Shown here piece by piece: positions 54,059-63,000 of a stretch of 64,000 bases of DNA; the first letter of the stretch is position 1; every line of letters begins with the position of its first letter. The notes under the pieces were generated by a model, which was not told the DNA's origin, did not search any database, and was given only the letters and a program-made list of their open reading frames with translations. A program made the position numbers and the translations under genes. This DNA is from Leadbetterella sp964489955 (GTDB lineage: Bacteria > Bacteroidota > Bacteroidia > Cytophagales > Spirosomataceae), in assembly GCA_964489955.1 (NCBI GenBank), contig CAZBAV010000003.1:69936-133935 (forward strand), given 5' to 3'.

Positions 54059-54829
54059 ATGAAGAAAAGTATTTACTACAAAACCGTTTTTCAACGTAAG
54101 AACATCATCAAAGATTTTTTGTTACGTCTTTTTCTTTCCGCTGCATCATACCCCCGAATGATCTTAGAGGTTTTTATTCGAAGGAACTTTGGCGAAAGAT
54201 ATTTCTCTTTTGTGACAGCTATAACCATCTTTATTATCCTGCTAATTCTTCCTGCCATTTTTTCGGAATATCAATTTAACTCTTACCATTTCGAAGGATG
54301 GGAAATATTAAAAGATAACAAGCTTTGGTATATTTTTGCCTGTGCGTTTTTATATGTTTCATACAGAAGAAAGCTTGAAATAAAACGCCTCCCTTCCGTT
54401 TTTGACTTTGCTAGATTTAGTCTTTCTAATGGCATTCTTCACCCCTTCTTATTGGAAGAATTATTCAAACGAAAAGTGTTTAGCATCCGACAAATTGAAA
54501 TTTATATTGAACCTCTTTTCTTTTTAATCATTGGTGTTTTTTTCGGCCTCATAGGTCAGCCCTTTTTATGCATATTAATCATTACTTGCAGTATCATTTA
54601 TTCTTTGAGTTATAGCGGTGCTTACTATTTCGGAGATCAGTTTATCATGGACAAAATTGATGAAATGATTGCATCGGAAGAGATGGTCAATTCATTTGTT
54701 AACGATGTTGACCCATCAGAAACCAGAGGTTTTTATGTCTATGGCAGAAAACCGTCTGACCAAGAAAAAAGGCAAAAACTATACGAGTATTACCTGTCAG
54801 ACGACGACGATGAAGCAATAGCACTGTAA
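54059..54829 (+). CDS. Membrane protein, possible partner of the coupling ATPase
   Basis: A 256-residue protein with about four membrane segments (FSFVTAITIFIILLILPAIF, LWYIFACAFLYVSY, and a pair within LFFLIIGVFFGLIGQPFLCILIITCSIIY) and a soluble acidic C-terminus ending DDDDEAIAL. No known domain was recognised. It starts 27 bp after the soluble coupling ATPase, so it probably anchors that protein or the relaxosome at the membrane. This is inference from order and topology. Confidence 0.6.
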   Translation: MKKSIYYKTVFQRKNIIKDFLLRLFLSAASYPRMILEVFIRRNFGERYFSFVTAITIFIILLILPAIFSEYQFNSYHFEGWEILKDNKLWYIFACAFLYVSYRRKLEIKRLPSVFDFARFSLSNGILHPFLLEELFKRKVFSIRQIEIYIEPLFFLIIGVFFGLIGQPFLCILIITCSIIYSLSYSGAYYFGDQFIMDKIDEMIASEEMVNSFVNDVDPSETRGFYVYGRKPSDQEKRQKLYEYYLSDDDDEAIAL

Positions 54830-54849
54830 ACGTCAACAAGGAAATTCTA

Positions 54850-55070
54850 CCCCTTAGCTGTGCTAAGGGAAGATGTCTGATGATAAAATAGCCAGTGTGG
54901 AAATCCGTTTTTCCGCACTGCTTTTATCAAGTCACTGAACACTGCTTGCGGGTTATATCCTAAACGGGGTTCAGTGTCCTCATGAAATGGATACATTATT
55001 CACAATTATTGGCTGTTTCAAAATAGGTAGACCTACCGATTAGCAAGCTAGCACCTATACACTCACTCCT
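54850..55070. other. Candidate origin of transfer (oriT)
   Basis: The gap before the relaxase gene is dense in inverted repeats: CCCTTAG/CTAAGGG (54851-54857, 54863-54869); CAGTGTGGAAA/TTTCCGCACTG (54893-54903, 54910-54920, one G-T pair); CACTGAAC/GTTCAGTG (54933-54940, 54969-54976); and TAGGT/ACCTA (55024-55028, 55031-55035). In MobF systems oriT commonly lies beside the relaxase gene. The nick site is not identified, and one stem could instead be a terminator for the preceding unit. Confidence 0.5.
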
Positions 55071-57809
55071 ATGATAAGAATGATACAAAGCATGTCTGCC
55101 GCAGGGGCTGAATCCTATTTCAACTCTTCCCTTGTACAGGCAGATTATTACATCAACGATCAGGAATTACAGGGCCGTTTTTACGGTCGTCTGGCCGAAC
55201 GTTTAGAGCTGGATAGCGAGGCGACCAAAGAGGCATTTTTTTCGCTTTGTGAGAACATTCACCCGAAAGAAAACACGCCCCTCACCCCACGAACAAAAGA
55301 AGAAAGAACCGTCGGATATGATATCAATTTTCATTGCCCGAAATCCGTATCTCTTCTTCATGTTTTGAGCAAAGACAGTCATGTCCTGAACATCTTTCAA
55401 AACAGTGTTCAAGACACCATGAAACATATTGAGCAAGATGTCATGACCCGTGTTCGAAAGGGTGGACGCTATGAAGACCGAAAGACGGGTGAGCTTGTCT
55501 GGGCAGAGTTTACACATCAAACGGCACGCCCTGTAAAAGGTCATACTCCTGACCCGCACTTGCACAGTCATTGCTTTGTTTTCAATGCGACATGGGATCA
55601 GGAAGAACAGTCTTTTAAGGCTGCACAGTTCAGAGATATCAAAAGAGATATGCCCTACTATCAGGCACGATTTCATAAACTGATGGCTGACCGTCTCACC
55701 GAAGCAGGATATAAAATCAGACGAACCGGATCGTCCTTTGAGGTTATAGGCGTTCCCAGTGAGGTTCTCGATCATTTCTCAAAACGGACAAACGAGATAG
55801 GCCAAATAGCAGAGGAAAAAGGCATTACTGATGCGAAGGCTTTGGACAACCTTGGGGCAAAAAGTCGCAGTAGTAAACAAAAAGGTTTGGGGATGGAAGA
55901 ACTCCTTCAGGACTGGAAACGCCAGATAAGGGAGTTAGAAGAAAATGGTGGAATACAAGACAGACCTGAATACCACCCCCCACTTAGACAAAAAGAGGCT
56001 TCTAAAACTGTAAGTACTCCGCAGGACTCTATCGACCACGCTATCAAGCATTCTTTTGAAAGAGCTTCGGTTATGCCAGACAGACGCATCCTTCAGGAAG
56101 CCTATCGTTTTTCCACGGGCGATTTTTTTGTTTCACTGCAAGAAATCGATAGTCATTTCCAAAATGATAAACGGCTTTTTCGGGTCAAGGATCGAGGACA
56201 GCCTGTTTCTACTACACGTGAAGTATTGGCCGAAGAAAAAGAAATGGTCAGCCTTGCCAGAAAAGGAATTGGCAAGATGAATCCCTTGTATGAGAAATCT
56301 CCAAAACTGGAATTAAGCGGTCAACAGGAAGAAGCGGTCAAGCATATTCTGACCACCCGAAACCGTGTATCCATTGTAAGAGGAGCTGCGGGTTCAGGTA
56401 AAACAACATTGATGAAAGAAGCCGTAGCCAAAATTGAGCAAGCAGGAAAGAAAGTTACTGTTGTTGCTCCCACTGCTCAGGCTTCACGAGGAGTATTGAA
56501 AGAAGAAGGCTTTACAAATGCGGAAACAGTGGCAAGCCTTTTGACTAATGCAAACATCCAAGAATCCCTACGTAATCAGGTATTGTGGATAGATGAAGCA
56601 GGCCTGTTAGGTACTCAGGACATGACCCGCATATTGCGTATAGCAGAAGATAACAACACACGCTTAATCCTTGGTGGCGATACTCGACAACATGCCAGTG
56701 TCGTCCGTGGTGATGCCTTACGTATCCTCAATACTGTTGGCAGTATACCTTCAGCAGAAGTAAGCCGTATCTATCGACAAAACAATGAGACCTATCGGTC
56801 GGCAGTAAATGATCTATTCAAGGGGGATGTCAGAACGGCTTTTGAAAAGTTGGATTTGATTGGCTCTATTCAGTCCGTTGACCCGTTAAGCCCGAATGAC
56901 GAACTTGTAAAAGATTATGTAGATGCGGTGAAAAAAGGCAAGTCGGCTCTGGTCATTTCTCCAACCCATAAACAGGGAAATCATGTGACACAGGAAATTC
57001 GTAAAGGCCTTCGCAAAAATGGCCTCCTGGGAAAAAAGGAAATTGAGGCTCTTAAGCTATCTAATATCAACCTTACACAAGCTCAAAAGAGCGACCCCAA
57101 AAATTACAAGGAAGGTCAAGTCGTGCAATTCTCTCAAAACTTAAGAGGAATAAAAAGAGGCAGTATATGGCGGGTTGAAGGAGTAGAGCATTCAAATGTA
57201 CAACTTCGTAATCGTGAAAATGAAAATGTAATGTTACCCCTAAAGAAATCAGGACAGTTTGAGGTTTTTGAAACCTCCACTATTTCGCTTTCAAAAGGTG
57301 ATCGGTTGCATATCACCCGTAATAGTTTTGATAAAGATGATAAACGCCTCAATAACGGACAAGCCTTAGAAGTAAAGTCGGTCAGCAAAAAAGGAGCAAT
57401 CACACTTATCAATCCACAAAGTAAGAACACGTATGTTCTTGATAAGGACTTTGGACATTTAAATCATGCCCATTGTATTACATCGTACTCTTCACAAGGC
57501 AAAACGGTAGATAATATATATATTGCTCAGCCAGCCGCAACCTTTCCGGCAACGGATGCCAAACAGTTTTATGTTTCGGTATCTCGTGGCCGTGACAACG
57601 TAAAAATCTATACGGATGACAAAGAGCAATTACTGCATCACGCTTCCGAAATGGGTGATCGGGTTTCAGCAATAGAATTGATCGAAAGAAAAAGTCAATC
57701 GCATGAGGCAACTATCGCCAGAACATTTCAGAAAGATGAAAAGAAAACCAAAAATAACAGTAAGGAAAAAACAATAGAAAAAACTCAAAACTATGAACCA
57801 GAGCTTTAA
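55071..57809 (+). CDS. MobF-family relaxase with helicase domain (TrwC/TraI-like)
   Basis: A 912-residue protein. The N-terminal TrwC relaxase domain (residues about 1-290) has tyrosines at Tyr16 and Tyr26-Tyr27 as catalytic candidates and the metal-binding HxDxxxPxLHxH-like motif in GHTPDPHLHSH around residues 157-167. It would nick and covalently hold the transferred strand at oriT. The C-terminal part is a RecD/AAA_30-type helicase with Walker A GAAGSGKTT near residue 436, WIDEAGLLG, and late motifs HCITSYSSQGKT and VSRGRDNVKIYTD. Relaxase plus helicase in one chain defines MobF. It ends seven bases before the N run. Confidence 0.92.
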   Translation: MIRMIQSMSAAGAESYFNSSLVQADYYINDQELQGRFYGRLAERLELDSEATKEAFFSLCENIHPKENTPLTPRTKEERTVGYDINFHCPKSVSLLHVLSKDSHVLNIFQNSVQDTMKHIEQDVMTRVRKGGRYEDRKTGELVWAEFTHQTARPVKGHTPDPHLHSHCFVFNATWDQEEQSFKAAQFRDIKRDMPYYQARFHKLMADRLTEAGYKIRRTGSSFEVIGVPSEVLDHFSKRTNEIGQIAEEKGITDAKALDNLGAKSRSSKQKGLGMEELLQDWKRQIRELEENGGIQDRPEYHPPLRQKEASKTVSTPQDSIDHAIKHSFERASVMPDRRILQEAYRFSTGDFFVSLQEIDSHFQNDKRLFRVKDRGQPVSTTREVLAEEKEMVSLARKGIGKMNPLYEKSPKLELSGQQEEAVKHILTTRNRVSIVRGAAGSGKTTLMKEAVAKIEQAGKKVTVVAPTAQASRGVLKEEGFTNAETVASLLTNANIQESLRNQVLWIDEAGLLGTQDMTRILRIAEDNNTRLILGGDTRQHASVVRGDALRILNTVGSIPSAEVSRIYRQNNETYRSAVNDLFKGDVRTAFEKLDLIGSIQSVDPLSPNDELVKDYVDAVKKGKSALVISPTHKQGNHVTQEIRKGLRKNGLLGKKEIEALKLSNINLTQAQKSDPKNYKEGQVVQFSQNLRGIKRGSIWRVEGVEHSNVQLRNRENENVMLPLKKSGQFEVFETSTISLSKGDRLHITRNSFDKDDKRLNNGQALEVKSVSKKGAITLINPQSKNTYVLDKDFGHLNHAHCITSYSSQGKTVDNIYIAQPAATFPATDAKQFYVSVSRGRDNVKIYTDDKEQLLHHASEMGDRVSAIELIERKSQSHEATIARTFQKDEKKTKNNSKEKTIEKTQNYEPEL

Positions 57810-57816
57810 GGATCGT

Positions 57817-57826
57817 NNNNNNNNNN
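57817..57826. other. Assembly gap (10 N)
   Basis: Ten N residues mark a contig join of unknown true length. Continuity between the relaxase gene and the genes to the right is not proven by the sequence. Confidence 0.98.
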
Positions 57827-57856
57827 CCTACATCAGACGAACAAAGGGGTACAAAT

Positions 57857-58177
57857 ATGCAAGCCAATGCACCGGATATAGAATTTTATACGCACTATAG
57901 CGGCATTAGAAACGTGTGTTTTACGCACTTGAACGGCAGCCGGATTTTTCTGAATTACAATTATCTAGTTTCGGGTGAATACAACCCCGATCTAAGCATT
58001 ATTGTCTTGGGATTTACAACACACATCATCACACTTTCAGGAAGTAATCTCGAAAAACTGTATGAGGAGTTGATGTTTCATTCCGTGAAAAATATTGGTA
58101 CTCGTGACCAGAGATATAATCACTTAACGGATGAAAATGCTACAGTTGTTAACGGCATTGAGGTGAAAAATTTTTAG
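57857..58177 (+). CDS. Small hypothetical protein
   Basis: A 106-residue protein with no signal peptide. Alternating hydrophobic segments (GIRNVCFTHLNGSRIFLNYNYLV, LSIIVLGFTTHIITLSG) suggest a small beta-rich fold. No family is recognised. A purine-rich AAAGGGG lies about 9 bp before the ATG, an unusually good ribosome-binding site for this genome. A strong terminator follows its stop directly. It may be the last gene of the mobile-element operon interrupted by the N gap. Confidence 0.6.
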   Translation: MQANAPDIEFYTHYSGIRNVCFTHLNGSRIFLNYNYLVSGEYNPDLSIIVLGFTTHIITLSGSNLEKLYEELMFHSVKNIGTRDQRYNHLTDENATVVNGIEVKNF

Positions 58178-58178
58178 T

Positions 58179-58211
58179 AAAAAACCCTCAAATTTAGATT
58201 TGAGGGTTTTT
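58179..58211. terminator. Strong intrinsic terminator
   Basis: AAAACCCTCAAAT (58181-58193) and ATTTGAGGGTTTT (58198-58210) form a perfect 13-bp stem with a 4-nt loop, ending in T residues on the plus strand; A residues on the other side make it usable in both directions. Confidence 0.9.
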
Positions 58212-58269
58212 CTGAAAGCAAAGTTTCTTATGAATAAATTTAAACTCTTTAAAAGAGAAAATATTAGTT

Positions 58270-58875
58270 TTACCCTCCTAGTTTTTTCAAGGCTCCGATA
58301 AACCTATTCTTTTCTGTAGTATCATTAGGGTCACTCATGATTTTTTGAAGTCGAGGTAAAATATCCTTATCTTTTTTAGTAACTGTAAACCACAGAGTGT
58401 TGCTTATTGCCCATCGAAAACCTTCATATTCTGGCTCCATTGGTACTTTATCATACAAGTCTAAGAGTTTTGCAGGAAGCCCGATACCTCGAGCTTCTTT
58501 TACTGTCAAGGCTCTAACTATTCCTTCAAGAGTTCTTTGATGATAATCCGAGTCCATGTACTTAACTAAAATTGGCACAATGGATGGATAAGAATCTTTA
58601 CCATTTACTAAATCATAGACGGAAGTAATTGCTTTCCCTGCAACTCTACATTCATCCAGTATATCCTTCGCTTCTTCTAAAAGAGCTCCCTTTAATTCCT
58701 CAGAAACTTTTTCCATTTCTTTTGACCATTTCTGATATTCTGGATCTCTTTGCAATTGTGCTTGTAAATCCGACGCCAAAATGGGTGCATTATTTGAGTC
58801 TGCCTTCCTCTTAACTCCCTTTAATAGCTCCTTAAATCTCTTTTCTATTTCTAGTATCTTTTCTGAACTTCTCAT
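58270..58875 (-). CDS. Candidate immunity protein for the orphan Rhs toxin module
   Basis: A 201-residue, all-helical, charged cytoplasmic protein. The C-terminal half has HEAT-like helical pairs (SYPSIVPILVKYMDSDYHQRTLEGIVRAL; EPEYEGFRWAISNTLWF), a common fold among immunity proteins of polymorphic toxins. It starts 11 bp after the stop of the Tox-REase-7-like toxin fragment, the usual toxin-immunity order. The assignment rests on fold impression and position, not on a named family. Confidence 0.6.
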   Translation of the reverse strand: MRSSEKILEIEKRFKELLKGVKRKADSNNAPILASDLQAQLQRDPEYQKWSKEMEKVSEELKGALLEEAKDILDECRVAGKAITSVYDLVNGKDSYPSIVPILVKYMDSDYHQRTLEGIVRALTVKEARGIGLPAKLLDLYDKVPMEPEYEGFRWAISNTLWFTVTKKDKDILPRLQKIMSDPNDTTEKNRFIGALKKLGG

Positions 58876-58886
58876 TTTTTCATTTT

Positions 58887-59225
58887 TTAGCGAGAAATAA
58901 TTTTATGAGTTATACTCCCATTACTAATAGCATTTTTTAGCGGACCTGATAAGGTTGTATTTGCCCTAGTATATAAAATAAAATTCAAATTTCTTTGTTG
59001 AGCAATAGTTTGGTAATCCCTCAATTGTTTTGTGAAATTTAAAGACTTTACATTTTTTACTTCTATCAAAGCACTTTCCGTAATTGCATCGGGGAATCGC
59101 ATCTTCCCATTAATCATTATGCCTGTCTTGGGTCCAGTAATTCCTGCAGCTCTTTCTCCTGCAGCTCCTAATGCCCGGGCATTTGCCATTGAATTTCCCC
59201 CCACGCCAAATTTCGGTATTGGCAT
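58887..59225 (-). CDS. Tox-REase-7-like nuclease toxin domain (orphan Rhs C-terminus)
   Basis: A 112-residue open frame starting MPIPKFGVGGNSMANARALGAAG. The core GERAAGITGPKTGIMINGKMRFPDAI, followed by ALIEVKNVKSLNFTKQLRDY and LYTRANTTLSGPLKNAI, matches my memory of Tox-REase-7, a restriction-endonuclease-fold DNase of polymorphic toxins; the D...EVK residues would be the active site. It is in the correct frame with the damaged Rhs C-terminus upstream, and the initiator Met is probably an internal residue of the former larger protein. Whether it is expressed is unclear. Confidence 0.6.
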   Translation of the reverse strand: MPIPKFGVGGNSMANARALGAAGERAAGITGPKTGIMINGKMRFPDAITESALIEVKNVKSLNFTKQLRDYQTIAQQRNLNFILYTRANTTLSGPLKNAISNGSITHKIISR

Positions 59226-59705
59226 AAACAGGGCTTCAGGATACGATGGTGTAAGGGCTCCGGTATGTTTATAAGGAGGTCGACTTTGTTTAGGAGCAAC
59301 ATATGTAGCAGCAAAAGCCCCTAAAGCTCGGCCTCTAGCGGCTCCTAAGAGGGATAGCTTTATACCTGTATTTCTTTTTGCACGTATTAAACCTCACTTA
59401 ACGTACCACCATTGTAAATAGGGTCACCTTGTTGAGCCAAAGCATAATCCGGCGAAAATAATTCTTGTTCTATACGCCAGTCGGTATATACATCATTTAG
59501 ATATGAAACCCCTTCCCTTAATGCCCCCCGTCCTGCTCCGGTAAAAAAGTCACCTCCTGTCATGGCAGAGCTAAACTCACCTGCAGTAGCTCCCGCAAAA
59601 GCACCTGAGGCAATTCCTGAACCTAACGAACCCCAACTGGCTGTGGCTGTAGAAACAGCAAAATTATATTCAATTATTGTTATGCCCTCGTTGGCATCCG
59701 ATTTC
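59226..59705 (-). pseudogene. Degenerate Rhs C-terminal region (pre-toxin), deletion and frameshift
   Basis: Segment 59305-59660 is clearly homologous to the pre-toxin region of the intact Rhs gene (about 60458-60825): SYLNDVYTDW, SPDYALAQQGDP and YNGGTLSEV recur. At its 5' end it jumps directly to KSDANEGITIIEYNF, which in the intact gene is at 61525-61569, so about 700 bp of Rhs core is deleted. A 1-nt loss gives TAA at 59387 right after LSEV, and the frame RAKRNTGIKLSLLGAARGRALGAFAAT continues only after a shift. A stop directly precedes the fragment and no start codon is present. Confidence 0.75.
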
Positions 59706-59785
59706 TATTTGAAAAAACTTTATTGTCGGATGCAGACGAAATATTTCAGAGAATCTTTGTTTGATACTTTTTACCAGGGCCAAAA

Positions 59786-60076
59786 CTAAATCATTATACT
59801 TGTCATTTTTGCATCCGAGAAATATTCTAATTTCACATCAGTGAGTTCATTCTTTATAGCTCTTGCAATGGATATTCCTTCCTGATCTAGTTCATCAACA
59901 ATGGTACTTTCTGAATACCCCTTGAAGTGTTCCTTTTCATATTTTAACAACCATTCACTAAGCTTAACCAATAATGGCATACTAAGTCCCAAATCTTCAG
60001 GTAAAACAGATTCACCTTCATATTTGTCTCTTATTCCACTTCCATTTAGATAGGCATCAATTACTAAATATCTCAT
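59786..60076 (-). CDS. Candidate immunity protein for the Rhs toxin
   Basis: A 96-residue acidic cytoplasmic protein (MRYLVIDAYLNGSGIRDKYEGE...). Its ATG begins 2 bp after the Rhs stop codon, indicating translational coupling. Size, acidity and position fit the immunity partner of the Rhs C-terminal toxin. I recognise no named immunity family. The following 80 bp lead into the degenerate Rhs fragment. Confidence 0.65.
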   Translation of the reverse strand: MRYLVIDAYLNGSGIRDKYEGESVLPEDLGLSMPLLVKLSEWLLKYEKEHFKGYSESTIVDELDQEGISIARAIKNELTDVKLEYFSDAKMTSIMI

Positions 60077-60078
60077 TG

Positions 60079-63000
60079 TTATCTTGCTTTAAAAACTCTG
60101 TGATCAATAAATCCATTCTTTGTTACTCCAATTTCAAAGAAGCCGCTTTTACCAGTCATAGTTCCAGGATGCTGAAAAATTCGATAGCCTCCGTCTTTTA
60201 AGATAGGATTAGTTTTTAGAATTAGGTCATCAAAACTGTAAGGAAAATTATGAGCTCTTGGATCTGTTATAGCTCTCATCCTAACCTTATCACTATATTT
60301 GAAACTATGGCTATATGCTCTTCCTATAGTATTAGAAGATAGGCGTCCAACAGTAGAAGATGCCAATCGTTTAGCTATTGCACCTCCTAAATAATCTTCT
60401 AGTCCAAATGTTTGATAAATTCCATCACTTTTTGGGGGCGAATTTAAAAATGTTGTTGTAGCTGCAAAAGCCCCTAAAGCTCGGCCTCTAGCGGCTCCTA
60501 CGAGGGATAACTTTATGCCTGCATTTCTTTTAGCACGGATTACAACCTCACTTAACGTACCACCATTGTAAGTAGGATCGCCTTGTTGAGCTAAAGCATA
60601 ATCTGACGAAAATAATTCTTGTTTTATACTCCAGTCGGTATAGACATCATTTAGATATGAAATCCCTCCACCTAATGCTCCACCCAACAAAGCCCCTCTG
60701 CCGGCTCCCTGCCAGAAATTTCCACCTGCTAGTGCAGAATTAAAACCGCCTCCCACAAAGCCCGAAACTGCTCCCGATGCCATTCCCGAACCTATTGTAC
60801 CCCATGAAGCGGTAGCAGCAGAAACCCCGGTTCCAATACCTGCTGTCAATGCTCCAATTACAGCACCAGAAAATATTCTTCCGAACATTTCGCTCCCTTT
60901 AACTCCCTGGGCTTTGCCTATTTGCCAACCACTTATTCCACCTGTTACAGCACCAATCAAAAAACTCACCCATTGGCCATCCGGGTCTATACCAATAGTT
61001 GGCATATTACCCATCCCAGTATACCCACTCGCAAACTGGTCAGCCCCGTCTATTTGATTAAACCGTCCTGTCCAAGGATCATAACCTCTCGTGTGAAAAT
61101 CATAAATTTCATATCCCTCAAAATCGACGTATTCTTTGCCCTGAAAGAGAAACTTCCAATCACCTTCTTGGCCAATACCTTCAAGTTTTTCACCCCAGAC
61201 ACCAAAATGTAACTCCTGTACTAAAGCAGCCGTATCACTTACTCGCTCAATGATAATTCGGGTACTGCCGAGGTGGTCATTAATAAAGAACTGATACCTG
61301 GCTTCGGCTCCGCTCTGCCCCCAGTTTACGGTTTTTACCCGACCTTCATCGTGCATAATGGTTTCCAATACCCCGTTTACATACATTAAATCCCCGATGT
61401 ATTCGGTAGTATGGGTAGTACTGCCATTAATAAGCCGCTGCTCTAGTTTAACGCCCTCGGCATCATAGATATTTTCTATGCGTTTACCGGCTCCGAAATT
61501 CACCTTATCTACCAGGCCCAGATAATTGTACTCAATGAGGGTAATACCTTTGTTGGCATCTGATTTCAGACTACCATCAGGATAATAGGTATAATCTGTA
61601 CCGAAGCCACCATTATCCTTAAAACCAATATTCTGATTGGCGTAGTCAACAATATGACTAAGTTTATTGCTTACGGCATTTTGATAATCATAACCCAGTA
61701 TATCTATGCTTCCCCAGTTTCCGGGACTTACCATTCCTATTCTGTGCATAGCCGCCAGATTCCCGTTTGCATCGTACTCTATTCCCGGTATGCCATAGTC
61801 TTCTGCTCCCACACCTGAGTAAGAGGTCGAGCCGATACGGTCAAGGTTATCGTAGTTGTAGGTGAAAGAACGGGTCTCGACTCCGCTCGACCTGACAGTA
61901 GACCAGGTCTGCTTATTCAGTTTACCGTTGTAGGTTTGACCTGTTTCATGATGATCTAACTTTAAACCAAAGACTTTACCGCCGGATAAGTCTATCTCTC
62001 CTGAAGGGTTCAGGTTAATGCCTCTCAGCTGACCGCGAATAGTATAACTGTAGTCTATAGTCTGTAGTGGTCCGGGAGCTATTCCAGCCAGATAGGTGCC
62101 GTTTTCAGCCGAGATCGTACCCGGGAGAAGCTCCACATACCGAAAGGCTATATCTTGATCTCCGTGTGGCTGAGGGCTGTTTTCAATGATAATCTCGTCA
62201 CCATCTGCCACACCCAGATATTTGCGTACCAATCTGCCTATTTCATCATAACCGTACTTGGCCAGTGGTGCTTCTGTACCGTTTACTTTATGTTTTACCG
62301 AAGTCTGCCGCCCGGTATGGTCATAGGCATATAGGGTGCTGATGCTAAGGTCATCGTGGCCGGGCCTGCGGTAAATGGTGCGGTTCTCAGATATCTTACC
62401 TTCAAAGTCCATGACTATATCTGTGCGGTTTACGCTACCAAACCTGTTTTTTGTCTGGGATTGAATGAGCCGGTTCTGGTCATCATAATACAGAACGGTT
62501 TTCATCCATGCTCCGGTATCCAGTCTACGCACCATACTTCCGGTAGGTAGGCCGTCGGAGTAATTCCAGCGATGGTTCTCATACAGTTGAAAACTAAGCG
62601 AAACGTCATTTACCCAGCCATAGCCATCATAATAGTTTACTGCTTTGACATTGCTTTCGGTGATGGGTAACTCTGCTGGAAAACTCCTGTTGGTGTAACC
62701 TAGTAAGTTTCCTCCCGAAAGAGAGGGCTCTTCAAAATGTTCCGGAGCCGAATACCCGTCAAAATGACTTTGGATCTGTTCTCTTGTTAGCGAGCTGGTC
62801 AGTGTGCCGTTCATTACGGTTCTGCCATGCCCGTCATACTTTACCCATAGCCAGGTATTAGACTCTCTATGCCTTCCGTCCTGACTCAGTACGGCTTGTC
62901 CTAATTCATTAAAGACGGTATACTCGGCAGCTGCTCCCGGCTTTTGTGTTTCCACTACTCTGCTGCGATCATCGTAACGGAAAATGTATAAACCTTCAGC

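Larger units (their letters stand above)
49204..57809. mobile_element. Left part of an integrative mobilizable/conjugative element in tRNA-Phe
   Basis: Starting at the tRNA-Phe fragment, the segment carries an integrase, an excisionase-like gene, a coupling ATPase, a membrane protein, a candidate oriT and a MobF relaxase-helicase. No VirB4 or mating-pair genes are visible, so it may be a mobilizable element that uses another conjugation machine, or the rest lies beyond the N gap and the right edge. The right boundary is unknown; 57809 is only the last clear transfer gene. Confidence 0.8.

Noticed and set aside
59562..59789. 75-codon plus-strand open frame
   Set aside because: It is antisense to the degenerate Rhs fragment, whose homology to the intact Rhs gene fixes the real frame on the minus strand.
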